From: Clostridiales bacterium
GTDB lineage: Bacteria; Bacillota; Clostridia; Peptostreptococcales; Anaerovoracaceae
Direction of reading: 5' to 3'
DNA length: 64,000 nucleotides
Assembly (NCBI GenBank): GCA_015243575.1
Contig: CP042469.1
Location: 682,001-746,000, forward strand
Shown here: positions 16,285 through 25,401 of the stretch, in pieces
Position numbering within the stretch: the first letter of the stretch is position 1
Layout: every line of letters starts with the position of its first letter
Translations under genes and position numbers: made by a program
The notes under the pieces: model-generated
The model's database searches: none
Told to the model about the DNA's origin: nothing
The model's input: only the letters and a program-made list of their open reading frames with translations

Positions 16285-16289
16285 AGTGA

Positions 16290-16318
16290 TTGAAAAATCA
16301 AAACGAATACTATATAAT
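16290..16318 (+). promoter_or_regulatory. Strong sigma-A promoter of nrdJ
   Basis: TTGAAA (16290-16295) and TATAAT (16313-16318) are separated by exactly 17 bases. Transcription would begin near 16325, leaving a leader of about 170 bases. The -10 region (ATACTATATAATGGTG) matches about 12 of 16 bases of an NrdR box, so NrdR repression is possible but weakly supported. Confidence 0.75.
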
Positions 16319-16496
16319 GGTGAATACTCACCCGGAAACAACAACATATTGGGTGTGACGTGCTTGGATTCAGTTGACAACCTTCTAATATAAATTTGAT
16401 TTGTGGCGGGTAGAGTTCACTGAACCGGGTATCAATACATAACAGCTTTAAAGCCGGGTTAATATACCGGAAGTGAAGACATGCAGGAGGCAAAAA

Positions 16497-18848
16497 ATGA
16501 AGACGGTGGTCAAAAGAGACGGCACCCACGTTATCTTTAAGAGTGAAAAAATTAAGACAGCAATCGAAAATGCCATGCTGGAAACAAAAGCGGGGATCGA
16601 TGCGAAGCTGGCGGGAGAGATAGCGTCTGCCATAGAAAAGCAGGTGGAAAAGACGGAGCGGCTGGTCAATGTGGAGGATTTGCAGGATCTTGTTGAGGAT
16701 TTTCTCATGGCAAGTGAACGCAAGGATGCCGCAAAGAAATTTATTATATACCGCTATGAACGGGACAAGACCCGGGATGCGAGAAAGCGGAGAGACGGCA
16801 GAATCCTTTCTGAGGAATTTGTCAGCAAGTATAAACATACCCCATCTCCCATGAGTCAACTGGGGAGCTTTGTCTATTACCGTACTTATTCCAGATGGAT
16901 GCAGGAGGAAATGCGCCGGGAATACTGGTGGGAGACCGTCCGCCGTTCTGTTGAATATAACTGCAGTCTCGTGCCGACTTCAAAGGAGGAGGCAGAGAAG
17001 CTTTATAAAAATGTATTTGAATTGAAGCAGTTCCTGTCGGGAAGGACCTTTTGGGTAGGGAGCACCGATGTTTCCAAATACTACCCCATGTCCAACTATA
17101 ACTGTTCTTTCCAGGTAATCGACAGCTTTGCCGCATTCCGGGACATCTTCTATCTGCTGATGGTAGGCTCCGGGGTAGGGGTACGGGTACTGAAATCAGA
17201 CGTTGCCAAGCTGCCGCCAATTAGGACGGACGTGGAAGTGATCCACGAGTCCTATACACCAATGCTGCGCGGCCTTCGTCAGGACAGTACCGCATTGGAA
17301 TTTACCCACAATGACACGGTTAAAATTACCATCGGTGACAGCAAAGAGGGTTGGGTTCAGTCCATGGACTACTTCCTCAAGGTGTTCTACAGCACAGAAT
17401 ACCGGAAGATTAATACCGTGATCCTGAACTATGATCACGTCAGATCCAAGGGTGAAAAGCTGAAGACCTTCGGCGGAACCGCAAGCGGGCATACCAGCAT
17501 GAAAAATATGTTCCTGAAAATCCTCAAGGTCGTAGAAAAAGCGAAACATCGCTCAACGACCAGCAGAATCAGGCTGCAGCCCATCGACTGCCTCGATATC
17601 GCCAACATCATCGGAGAAAATGTAGTGGTGGGAGGCGTAAGGCGTACCGCAGAGATCGTGCTCATCGATCAGGATGACAAGGAATGCATTCAAGCAAAGA
17701 GTGAGCTATATAAAAAGGTAGACGACAAATGGTCCATCGACACAGAGATTGCCCACCGTCAGATGAGCAATAATTCCATTTATTATACGAGAAAACCAAC
17801 CCGCCCAGAGCTTCACTGGCATCTGCAGCAGATGCGATATTCCGGGGAGCCGGGCTGGGTCAATGAGGAAGCCGGTTCCAAGAGGCGGCCCAATTTCCAG
17901 GGCGTAAATCCCTGCGCGGAAATCCTGCTGGATTCTAAGGGACTTTGCAACCTGACGACGGTAAATGTTATGGCCTTTGTGCATGATGGCGTACTGGATC
18001 ATGACGGTCTGATGGAGGCACAACGGCTTAGTGCTAGAGCGGGGTACCGCATGACCTGCACGGAACTTGAGATACCGGAGTGGAATGCAGTACAGCAGAG
18101 GGATAAGCTCCTTGGCTGCTCACTCACAGGCTGGCAGGATATGGTCAATGCGCTGCAGCTTGATCAGCAAGGCCAGGAAAAGCTTCTTGCAGAGCTAAAA
18201 GCTGCGGCTAAGAAGGCTGCGGGTGACTATGCGAGAGAACTGGGACAGCCGGAACCGCTGCTCGTCACTACGATAAAGCCCGAGGGAACCCTGAGTCTGC
18301 TGCCGGTTGTATCCAGCGGTGTCCATTATTCTCACGCTCCTTACTATGTGAGAAGAATCCGGATCAGCAGCGATGATCCTCTCACCAAGGTTTGCGAGGA
18401 ACTGGGATATCCGGTATTCCCGGAAGTAGGTCAGGACCCGGAAACTTGTGTCACCAAGGTGGTGGAATTCCCCGTCAAAGCACCGGGACAGCGATTTAAA
18501 GCGGATGTCAGCGCCATCGAGCAGCTTGAAACATATAAGATGTTCATGACCCACTATGTGGAGCACAACTGCTCCATCACCATCCATGTGAGAGATCACG
18601 AATGGGATGCGGTAGAACAGTGGGTTTGGGACAACTGGGAGGAGACAGTAGCACTCTCATTCCTGTCCTTTGAGGACAATTTCTATGAGCTTCTGCCTTT
18701 CGAGGAGATTTCCGAGGAGGAGTTCAACACCAGAGTTGCTGCCATGAGCCCCTTCGTTCCGTCTCTGATTTCCAAATATGAGAAGGAAGAAACGGAGTAC
18801 GATATCGGCAACGAAGGCTGTGAAGGAGGCGTTTGCCCCATCAGATAA
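16497..18848 (+). CDS. nrdJ: Adenosylcobalamin-dependent (class II) ribonucleoside-triphosphate reductase
   Basis: A 783-aa monomer-type class II enzyme that reduces ribonucleoside triphosphates to deoxynucleotides using coenzyme B12. Residues 1 to about 95 form an ATP-cone allosteric domain (TVVKRDGTHVIFKSEKIKTA). The catalytic barrel holds C203 (NYNCS) and C484 (GLCNLTTVN), the expected redox pair, and C473 (NPCAEI) as thiyl-radical cysteine. The C-terminal tail CEGGVC (C775, C780) is the re-reduction pair. The start at 16497 follows AGGAGG by 6 bases. It stands alone behind a consensus promoter; I found no convincing cobalamin riboswitch. Confidence 0.95.
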   Translation: MKTVVKRDGTHVIFKSEKIKTAIENAMLETKAGIDAKLAGEIASAIEKQVEKTERLVNVEDLQDLVEDFLMASERKDAAKKFIIYRYERDKTRDARKRRDGRILSEEFVSKYKHTPSPMSQLGSFVYYRTYSRWMQEEMRREYWWETVRRSVEYNCSLVPTSKEEAEKLYKNVFELKQFLSGRTFWVGSTDVSKYYPMSNYNCSFQVIDSFAAFRDIFYLLMVGSGVGVRVLKSDVAKLPPIRTDVEVIHESYTPMLRGLRQDSTALEFTHNDTVKITIGDSKEGWVQSMDYFLKVFYSTEYRKINTVILNYDHVRSKGEKLKTFGGTASGHTSMKNMFLKILKVVEKAKHRSTTSRIRLQPIDCLDIANIIGENVVVGGVRRTAEIVLIDQDDKECIQAKSELYKKVDDKWSIDTEIAHRQMSNNSIYYTRKPTRPELHWHLQQMRYSGEPGWVNEEAGSKRRPNFQGVNPCAEILLDSKGLCNLTTVNVMAFVHDGVLDHDGLMEAQRLSARAGYRMTCTELEIPEWNAVQQRDKLLGCSLTGWQDMVNALQLDQQGQEKLLAELKAAAKKAAGDYARELGQPEPLLVTTIKPEGTLSLLPVVSSGVHYSHAPYYVRRIRISSDDPLTKVCEELGYPVFPEVGQDPETCVTKVVEFPVKAPGQRFKADVSAIEQLETYKMFMTHYVEHNCSITIHVRDHEWDAVEQWVWDNWEETVALSFLSFEDNFYELLPFEEISEEEFNTRVAAMSPFVPSLISKYEKEETEYDIGNEGCEGGVCPIR

Positions 18849-19043
18849 CCGGTAAGCGCGTCCGTGTGATTCGGGGTGATAGTGACAGCGCGATTTGCGA
18901 TAATGGTTGCAGGATTGTTCAAGACTCCGGTGTGTTCCAATAAAAATTGGACGCGGGCAGCAGAAGCTGCCAAATGCCAAAGTCTTGCATGAGATGTAAT
19001 AAATAATGACCAGACAGATGTGTAGATCGAAGGCTGGTGTATC

Positions 19044-19075
19044 AAGGGCGGCAAAGTGATTTGCCGCCTTTGCTA
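19044..19075 (+). terminator. Intrinsic terminator downstream of nrdJ
   Basis: GGCGGCAAA and TTTGCCGCC are perfect arms with a GTGA loop, extended by AAG/CTT outer pairs to about 12 bp, then TTTGCTAT. It lies about 200 bases past the nrdJ stop. Confidence 0.8.
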
Positions 19076-19429
19076 TAAAAAATTAGGATTTGCTGTTGAA
19101 GTTTGGTGGGGATGGAATTATTATGTAATTAGGGTTTAGGTGGGCGTGATGGAGCATCGGGTTTTGTCTATAATGGGGAATTCGTACAAGGGGGAATTAA
19201 ATGTTCAATAAAGCATTGCATTATCCTTAGATTGTGATAAATGATGGCTAAAAGCGTCAACTTATATTGAGAGGAAATATCGACCATAGTGCCAGCATCA
19301 TATGGTAAGCCATTTTATGAAACTGTAACTAGAAGATTCGGAGGAAGAAGCGCTTAATATCTTTGGCGGACATATAAATGATCTACGTTAATGATATCCG
19401 ACATCCGCTTAACAGAAAAGGAGACAAAT
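19076..19429. other. Gene-free spacer at the left edge of the accessory block
   Basis: I see no complete gene here. A short open stretch (about 19290-19357) could encode the end of a decayed protein (ending TRRFGGRSA), but it has no start and I do not recognise it. An AAAAGGAG ribosome binding site for the next gene is at the right end. Confidence 0.4.
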
Positions 19430-20284
19430 ATGAGCTTGATAGTTAAATTCTACGATGTGGAACATGGAAGCTGCACCCACGTTATAACTCCAAATGGAAA
19501 ACACTTATTGTTTGACATCGGTACGAAATCATCGACCAGCATCTGCAGGCATCTGAAGAATAATTATTTTGGGAAAAGCGGTAAACCGGATATGCTCGTT
19601 ATCACACACCCGCATATTGACCATATTGCAGATTTAGAAAATATGTATACATATGACATCAAGCCTAAATGCCTTTGGCGCGACAAACGAGCATTTCCTC
19701 TTACTATCCTTACAAGTGATAGACAGGCACAAATCAGTCTTAAAAACTGCGCTAACAGAATGAGTGAGGAATATTCATCTGCTATCGTAGATTTAGATAA
19801 CCCTGAAGCGCCCGCAAACAATGGCGGTGTTGGTGTAACGAGGTTTACTCCCATATTGGAAAAATCCGATTATTCTGATGTCAACAATTTTTCTTGCATC
19901 AATGTCATTGAATATGGTGGATTCAAGGTTGTCATTACAGGTGATAATCCATCGGCAAAACTTATTGATATGCTCCAGCAGTCTGCTTTTAAGGCCAAAA
20001 TTGCAGGCGCAACAGTTCTTCTTGCTCCGCATCACGGGCGCGACAGCGATTTTTGTAAAGAGTTTGTGGAGGCTGTTAATCCTTCACTAACAGTATTTTC
20101 GGATAAGCCGATACAGCATGAAACACAAGCATATTCCGCCCAAAAGTATTACAACGTAACTAGAGGCGTCACTTGGAATGGCAGTCCTCGTCGAGTGTTT
20201 ACAACTCGTAACGACGGGACAATTACCTTTACCTTCAGAGATAACAATAGTTGGTCTATTGACATCAGCGCGACCGAATATTAA
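19430..20284 (+). CDS. ComEC/Rec2-like metallo-beta-lactamase-fold protein (first of a pair)
   Basis: A 284-aa cytoplasmic MBL-fold hydrolase. It shows the full zinc motif H60-P-H62-I-D64-H65, a downstream VITGDN (aspartate ligand) and APHHGRD (histidine ligand), in the order typical of the stand-alone ComEC C-terminal-type domain. There are no membrane segments or signal peptide. The start at 19430 has AAAAGGAG 7 bases upstream. It is the first of three tightly spaced genes (13-bp and 11-bp gaps), followed by a second MBL protein and a membrane protein. The substrate is unknown; nucleic acid or a nucleotide would fit the family. The context suggests a conflict or stress system. Confidence 0.8.
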   Translation: MSLIVKFYDVEHGSCTHVITPNGKHLLFDIGTKSSTSICRHLKNNYFGKSGKPDMLVITHPHIDHIADLENMYTYDIKPKCLWRDKRAFPLTILTSDRQAQISLKNCANRMSEEYSSAIVDLDNPEAPANNGGVGVTRFTPILEKSDYSDVNNFSCINVIEYGGFKVVITGDNPSAKLIDMLQQSAFKAKIAGATVLLAPHHGRDSDFCKEFVEAVNPSLTVFSDKPIQHETQAYSAQKYYNVTRGVTWNGSPRRVFTTRNDGTITFTFRDNNSWSIDISATEY

Positions 20285-20297
20285 AGAGGGTGTAATG

Positions 20298-21386
20298 ATG
20301 AACTATGAAATTGATTTTATTGGCGTAAACGAAGAAAGTAGTAAAGATGCTGCCGCCACTTGCCTTCGATTTTATTCGCAGGAATTAGGGCGTTATGTAA
20401 TTATTGTATATGACGGAGGCTTTGCGGTTCATGGAAAAGCGATGGTAAAGCTTATCAAAAAATACTACACTGACGAAAAATTCCCATACATTGATATTGT
20501 CATTTGCTCTCACAGTGATGATGACCACGCTTCGGGTCTATCGGAAATATTCGATGCCTGTTTTGTTGGGCATCTGATAGTGAACCGTCCTTGGCTGTAC
20601 GCGAGCGAGTTATATAAAAAAATAAAGGATAAACGAAAAACTATTGATAGCCTCGAACGTGAACTCAAAGAAACATATTCCGCTATTGCCGAGCTCGAAA
20701 CAAAGGCGCTGGAGCAAGACACCAAAATTCACGAGGGGTTTCAGGGAAAGGTGCTTAGCTATGTGCCTTTGTGGATACTATCGCCAACAAGAGAGTTCTT
20801 CATACAGCAAGTGATTGAATCTTCTAAGACGCCACTGCAAGAAGATGCTTCAATTTCATTTTTCAAAAAGGCGTTTGAAACTATAAGGGATACAATAAAG
20901 GATTACTGGAACAAAGATGCAATTCGAGAAGGTGAATCTACAACACCTGAAAACGAAACTTCTATAGTGATTTATGGAGATATGGCAGAAGAAGGGTCAT
21001 TTCTCTTGACGGGCGACGCCGGCGTTCAGGCATTAACTGAGGCGGCTGATTATGCCGATTTCATGGGAATTAGCCTTAGTAGTGTGAAGTTTTACCAGAT
21101 TCCTCATCACGGTGGACGGCATAATGTTTCACCAAGCGTTCTAAATCGAATTGTGGGCAGTATTCAACCCAGCGGAACAACACCAAACAAATCAGCATTC
21201 GTGTCGGTTGCTAAAAATTCTGACCATCCAAAAAAAATGGTTGTGAACGCTTATATACGACGAGGTGTAAAAGTATTTGAGGCAAGGACTTCTTCAAAAT
21301 GGCACCACAGAGGTACTCCTGAGAGGGATGCTTATAACACAGCAACGCCGCTTGAATTCAGTGAATATGTAGAAAGTTGGGATTAG
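20298..21386 (+). CDS. ComEC/Rec2-like metallo-beta-lactamase-fold protein (second of a pair)
   Basis: A 362-aa MBL-fold protein with the ComEC variant of the metal motif, H72-S-D74-D-D76-H77, then LLTGDAG and IPHHGGRHN. It differs from its upstream neighbour by an insertion (roughly residues 105-215) whose first part is a charged, heptad-like helix (KDKRKTIDSLERELKE), probably a coiled coil. GAGGG lies 8 bases before the ATG at 20298; the ATG at 20295 is equally possible. The gene starts 13 bases after the first MBL gene and ends 11 bases before the membrane protein gene. Two unequal MBL proteins side by side suggest a heteromeric enzyme or an enzyme with a regulatory partner. Function unknown. 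Confidence 0.78.
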   Translation: MNYEIDFIGVNEESSKDAAATCLRFYSQELGRYVIIVYDGGFAVHGKAMVKLIKKYYTDEKFPYIDIVICSHSDDDHASGLSEIFDACFVGHLIVNRPWLYASELYKKIKDKRKTIDSLERELKETYSAIAELETKALEQDTKIHEGFQGKVLSYVPLWILSPTREFFIQQVIESSKTPLQEDASISFFKKAFETIRDTIKDYWNKDAIREGESTTPENETSIVIYGDMAEEGSFLLTGDAGVQALTEAADYADFMGISLSSVKFYQIPHHGGRHNVSPSVLNRIVGSIQPSGTTPNKSAFVSVAKNSDHPKKMVVNAYIRRGVKVFEARTSSKWHHRGTPERDAYNTATPLEFSEYVESWD

Positions 21387-21397
21387 AGGGAAAAATA

Positions 21398-22069
21398 ATG
21401 GATAACCTTAAAAGTTACCGAGAAAATGAGATTAAGTGGTATGTGTTAGCATATCTGCTTTTGGTCGTTGTCGTATGCTATCCAACCACCACTCAGAGCG
21501 TTAACATAGAACTAGCCACAAAAATTGAAACGCTGATTACTTCTACTTTTTTATCCGGTATTGTTTGCTCATTGGCTTTTGTTTTTGACAGCCTCTTTTC
21601 AAGCCAACTTAAAGATATTTTGCTATATTTGGGCTTCACAAAAATGCCAGGAGCAACCGTTTTTACCCGAATACAAGAAAATCGCCTTAGAGATTTACGG
21701 ATAAATATAGACGGCGCACAATCCCGTTATAAAGAGATAATCGAAAGTATGCCGTCATCAAAAGAAAAACAACGATACGAAAATTCGAAATGGTATTCCT
21801 TATATTCAGCGCACAAAGAGGATGTGCGGGTATTATCTGTCCACCGTGATTTTTTGCTCTGCCGCGACTTGTATACAACCACAGTTTCTTTGACTGTTTT
21901 GACGCTAATTATGATGGCGATATCTTTATTGCCTTTCAGCTGGATTATTTTGGGGTATCTGCTGATAATGCTCGTTGTGACAAATATTGCGGCGCATAAT
22001 AAGGCGAGCCGATTTGTAAACACCGTGATTGCTGTAGACTTAGCTTCGGCACCTAAATTGGAAAATTAA
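21398..22069 (+). CDS. Four-helix membrane protein of the MBL operon, family not recognised
   Basis: A 223-aa membrane protein with two N-terminal hydrophobic helices (about residues 14-30 and 46-66), a charged cytoplasmic middle of about 85 residues (RIQENRLRDLRINIDG, then KEIIESMPSSKEKQRYENSK), and two C-terminal helices (about residues 165-205). This 2+2 plan resembles the small membrane effectors of bacterial conflict systems, but I cannot assign it to a named family. It starts 11 bases after the second MBL gene behind AGAGGG, so it is almost certainly co-transcribed with both MBL genes. One guess is a membrane effector or anchor governed by the MBL enzymes. Confidence 0.65.
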   Translation: MDNLKSYRENEIKWYVLAYLLLVVVVCYPTTTQSVNIELATKIETLITSTFLSGIVCSLAFVFDSLFSSQLKDILLYLGFTKMPGATVFTRIQENRLRDLRINIDGAQSRYKEIIESMPSSKEKQRYENSKWYSLYSAHKEDVRVLSVHRDFLLCRDLYTTTVSLTVLTLIMMAISLLPFSWIILGYLLIMLVVTNIAAHNKASRFVNTVIAVDLASAPKLEN

Positions 22070-22104
22070 AATGACCACTGGATAATGCTTATAAGTATTA
22101 TCCC

Positions 22105-22134
22105 TTTTTAGTAGATGTATAGTGTGTCTATAAT
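22105..22134 (+). promoter_or_regulatory. Candidate promoter of the PIN-domain gene
   Basis: TATAAT at 22129-22134 with a weak T-rich -35 (TTTTTA, 22105-22110, 18-base spacer) lies 106 bases upstream of the next start. Confidence 0.4.
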
Positions 22135-22240
22135 ACGAAGCTCAGGCAGGCGAGGATTTTGTAAGAATGTATAATGAAAAGTTTACGTCTTATAATAAAT
22201 GAGCTTTTACGATATTGAATTTAAGGGAGATAATTTTTAA

Positions 22241-23272
22241 ATGTTTAAGATACTTGTAGATACTTGTGTCTGGCTTGATCTAGCAAAGGATTACCAGCAA
22301 AGAGCTATTTTAACTACACTTGAAGAATTAATACATCAAGGTGATATAGAACTTATCCTGCCGCGTGTTGTGGTTGACGAATTCAATAGAAATAAAGCAC
22401 GTATTATCGAAGAGAGCAGCCGCAGCTTGTCAGGTACATTGAAAAGAGTTAAAGAAGTTATCGAGAAATTTGGTGATCCGCAAAAAATAGATACAGTATT
22501 ATTGGAGCTAAATGATGTTGATCATCGCCTCCCGATTTTAGGTGAGGAGGCTGTAGATACAATAGGTCGGATCGAGCAATTATTTGCGTGCTCATCTATT
22601 ATAGATATTTCTGATGCTGTTAAGCTTCGTGCTGCGCAACGTGCAATTGATAAACGTGCACCTTTTCATAGACAGCGAAATGGAATCGATGATGCAATCT
22701 TGATTGAGGTTTATAGGGATGCAGTTGGTGAACAAAAAACAGGTAGAGCCCGATTTGCTTTTATCACATATAACACTAAGGATTTTAGTCATCCGAATGC
22801 AAGTAACAAGCTGCCACATCCGGATATTCAAGATTGTTTTTCAAAGGTGAAGTCGCATTATTGTATAACTTTACGTGAGATGTTACAACGCATCATTCCT
22901 AAGGAGTTTAATGATTTTTTAGAAGAACTTGAATGGGTTGAAGAACCGAGGAGGTTATCAGAAATCGTAGATGCTATCGACGAGTTTGCTACGAAAGTCT
23001 GGTATAATCGTCATCAGATAATGCTAGAAAAATTAGAGGAAGGAATTATTAAGATTGTAGATAAAGAAACCTTTCCGATTATTGACCATGAAACTCGTCC
23101 GATTCAACGAGATATTTTGGAAGGAGCACTCAGGGCGGCAAATGAAGTGGAAAAAAGGTTTGGAATTGAAAATCTAGGCCCTTGGGATGATTTTGAGTGG
23201 GGAATGATAAATGGGAAACTCTCAGCATTGCGATGGATCCTTGGCGATGAATGGGATATGCTCGATACTTAA
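22241..23272 (+). CDS. PIN-domain protein (DUF4935-like)
   Basis: A 343-aa protein whose N-terminal ~200 residues form a PIN nuclease-like domain: D7 in LVDTCVWLD, E47 in VVDEFNR, the aspartates in GIDDAILIEVY (about 150) and D in FITYNTKDFSH. These match the acidic ribonuclease site of the family. The C-terminal ~130 residues are helical, acidic and unassigned. The size and N-terminal pattern fit the PIN_8/DUF4935 group, often found in accessory islands, rather than small VapC toxins; no antitoxin-like gene adjoins it. The RBS GGGAGA is 10 bases upstream. Confidence 0.75.
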   Translation: MFKILVDTCVWLDLAKDYQQRAILTTLEELIHQGDIELILPRVVVDEFNRNKARIIEESSRSLSGTLKRVKEVIEKFGDPQKIDTVLLELNDVDHRLPILGEEAVDTIGRIEQLFACSSIIDISDAVKLRAAQRAIDKRAPFHRQRNGIDDAILIEVYRDAVGEQKTGRARFAFITYNTKDFSHPNASNKLPHPDIQDCFSKVKSHYCITLREMLQRIIPKEFNDFLEELEWVEEPRRLSEIVDAIDEFATKVWYNRHQIMLEKLEEGIIKIVDKETFPIIDHETRPIQRDILEGALRAANEVEKRFGIENLGPWDDFEWGMINGKLSALRWILGDEWDMLDT

Positions 23273-23385
23273 AGATATACAAATAGCACTTAATGTGTAT
23301 CAAGTCAAGTTTGTTAACGCTAATCTTAATTTGTAACAGTTGGTGTATATGGCATTACAAAGTATATTAATACGAGAGGGAAAAA

Positions 23386-24114
23386 ATGTTTATTAAATAC
23401 GGGGAAGAACTTCATTTACTAAAACTAATGACAGAAGGGCTGATATATTTTAATCCATGCGAGTATTTTCGTAATTTAGAAATAAAACAGATGGAAAGAG
23501 GAATTGGAGATTGCAATGATGGTGGCATTTTAGCTTCTGGAGAAGTAACTTTACAAACAAGTGATGGTAAAGTTTATAAGAATAAAAATCAGAGTGTCGC
23601 ATTTATTGCTGAACCTTGTTTAAAGACGCCAGTGTTTTGTATCAAGAGAGCTAAAAGTGATAATATTACCGTTGAGGAGCGGCATAATTTAGCGGAACAA
23701 TTTCCAAAGCATACGCATGCATTAATAATTGAAAATGAAGTAAATTTCCTTGAGAATATTAGATATTGCTTTAGGAGTAAAGCATTTTGTCACGATATAT
23801 TTTATCAAAATGAGTTATTTACAGATTTTACTGAGTACCTATTTAACGCTATATCCGAGACGTATTTCTATGAACCTAAGAAAAAAGCGAGATATTATGC
23901 AACGTTTACTTCATTTCTAAATAGTGGAGAAGTTAAACGACTCCGAATAGATGATTCGAATTATTTTAAGACAATGTTCCGTAAGAACCTATTTTTTAAG
24001 GAACAAAGCGAATTTCGCATAGTGCTTCCTTATAAAAAACAAGAAGCAGGTGAATTATATCAGATTAAGCCCGTATCAGCAAGGCTATGTAGAATTGATG
24101 AACTGGTACATTAA
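23386..24114 (+). CDS. Conserved hypothetical protein, 242 aa
   Basis: A soluble protein without signal peptide or membrane segments. The opening MFIKYGEELHLLKLMTEGLIYFNPCEYFRNLE resembles the first lines of uncharacterised proteins that I associate with accessory and phage-defence loci, but I cannot name the family. Notable residues are C23, a central FCIKRA, and a C-terminal EFRIVLPYKK. AGAGGG lies 7 bases before the ATG. It follows the PIN gene after 113 bases and is the last gene before the repeat-delimited array. Confidence 0.6.
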   Translation: MFIKYGEELHLLKLMTEGLIYFNPCEYFRNLEIKQMERGIGDCNDGGILASGEVTLQTSDGKVYKNKNQSVAFIAEPCLKTPVFCIKRAKSDNITVEERHNLAEQFPKHTHALIIENEVNFLENIRYCFRSKAFCHDIFYQNELFTDFTEYLFNAISETYFYEPKKKARYYATFTSFLNSGEVKRLRIDDSNYFKTMFRKNLFFKEQSEFRIVLPYKKQEAGELYQIKPVSARLCRIDELVH

Positions 24115-24330
24115 TAATTTAATAACTACGCATCTTCAATAGAGAATTATTTGAGGTCATGCATGAAAAAATAGCTTATGATTCATTTGTAAACTGTCTA
24201 ACTTTGGCTAATTTCATGAGAAGTTGTTGCTAAGGAGTATTTTATGACCATAATGCACCCAGTAAGACTTGTAGAAAAGTAGTATTTACGTTTCCAATAA
24301 AGTCAATGCCATCATAGTTAAGATGTCGGA
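24115..24330. other. Gene-free stretch before the first array element
   Basis: A+T-rich sequence with no recognisable gene. Two very short ORFs (starting near 24161 and 24243, the latter after TAAGGAG) are too short and too isolated to support. Confidence 0.35.
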
Positions 24331-24424
24331 TTCTGAACGGCGCATTATAGCAATAAATAAAAGGTCAAACCCTCTAGATCTGCAAGCGGGATCTGACTTC
24401 TTAGTCTTAACTATGTAGTGAAAA
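24331..24424 (+). repeat. Array element A
   Basis: Starts TTCTGAACGGCGCATTATAG and ends GTCTTAACTATGTAGTGAAAA. It carries the array's left core CGCATTATAGCAA but a diverged right tail. It precedes the DUF4259-like gene. Confidence 0.65.
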
Positions 24425-24477
24425 TAATAATAGGAATGATTTTTTAAATAAATCTACAAACAGATACGGAGGATTAT

Positions 24478-25362
24478 ATGGGAACCTGGGGAGTTGGTAT
24501 TAAAGCAAATGATGATTTCATGGATTTCTATGATGATATAATTGAGCAATTTAACGATGGGAAACCTTTTGATGAAATAACTAAAGCTATGTTACATAAA
24601 TATGAATCTGAATATAAAGAAGAAATAGACCAATTGCATAACTTATTTTTTGCGCTAGCATATTCGGGTTGGGAATGCGGATATCGAGATGCGATAATCT
24701 TTGAAAAAGTTAAAAATATTATTGAGGATGGCACAAATATAGAAGTATGGAGAGAATTAGGTGCAAGCAGCTCTACATTAACAAAAAGGGAGAAAGCTCT
24801 ATCAGATTTTTTAAAAAGGATTGAAGTAAAAAAGAAGAATCCCAAAAAGGCAAAGATTATTAAGTTTAAACCAGCAATTTTTGATAAAGGTACTGTATTA
24901 GTTATTAATTTAGATAACGGTACATACTCTGGAGCGATCGTTTTAGAAAGTGAAAATGAAGATAAAGAATATGGATCAAATCTGATTTTAGAAGCTTTCA
25001 TAAACAAAAAAACCAAACCAACAATACAAGAAATTTTAAAGGCAAAGGTATATGATTATTCATGGTATTCTAGTCATGGCTACAAAAAATATAGTTCTAG
25101 ATTTGAAATAATTGGAAATTTAAATGTAGAACAGAATTATAGTTGTTGTAGAGGAACTGGTTCAACTTATTCGTCCTGGATAAACCTTGTTTCTAATCTT
25201 CAAGATAATTACTACCGCTATAAAGAGAATAATAGATTTAAAAAAGTAAAGAAGTTTCTAAACCTAAAATCAATTGAAATTGAAAAAATACAGAGGGAAA
25301 GAGTTATTAATGAGATGAAAGCTTTATTAAAACAAAAAAGTAATTCTTCTAAAACTACTTAA
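24478..25362 (+). CDS. DUF4259-family protein, immunity-like
   Basis: A 294-aa soluble protein. The N-terminus MGTWGVGIKANDDFMDFYDD is the hallmark of DUF4259, and the region to about residue 100 (ALAYSGWECGYRD) continues the fit. The C-terminal two thirds are lysine-rich and unassigned (KKKNPKKAKIIKFKPAIFDKG, then a beta-rich segment). Proteins of this kind occur in toxin-immunity clusters, which makes an immunity role plausible but unproven. CGGAGGA lies 6 bases before the ATG. It is bracketed by array elements A and B, and its base composition is clearly A+T-rich. Confidence 0.7.
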   Translation: MGTWGVGIKANDDFMDFYDDIIEQFNDGKPFDEITKAMLHKYESEYKEEIDQLHNLFFALAYSGWECGYRDAIIFEKVKNIIEDGTNIEVWRELGASSSTLTKREKALSDFLKRIEVKKKNPKKAKIIKFKPAIFDKGTVLVINLDNGTYSGAIVLESENEDKEYGSNLILEAFINKKTKPTIQEILKAKVYDYSWYSSHGYKKYSSRFEIIGNLNVEQNYSCCRGTGSTYSSWINLVSNLQDNYYRYKENNRFKKVKKFLNLKSIEIEKIQRERVINEMKALLKQKSNSSKTT

Positions 25363-25401
25363 AATTTTAATTTACCAATCTATTTAAAATTAACTTCTCA
25401 G

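Noticed and set aside
16325-16496. Cobalamin riboswitch upstream of nrdJ
   Set aside because: I could not align the leader to the B12 box or the conserved core. A CCGGG...CCGG segment superficially resembles part of it but the spacing is wrong.
20298-20300. Start of the second MBL gene at an upstream in-frame codon inside the first MBL gene
   Set aside because: The frame is open back to 20178, but that part overlaps the first MBL gene and lacks an RBS; GAGGG precedes the ATGs at 20295/20298.
22241-23272. VapC-type toxin of a toxin-antitoxin pair
   Set aside because: The protein is 343 aa, far longer than VapC, and no small antitoxin gene is adjacent.
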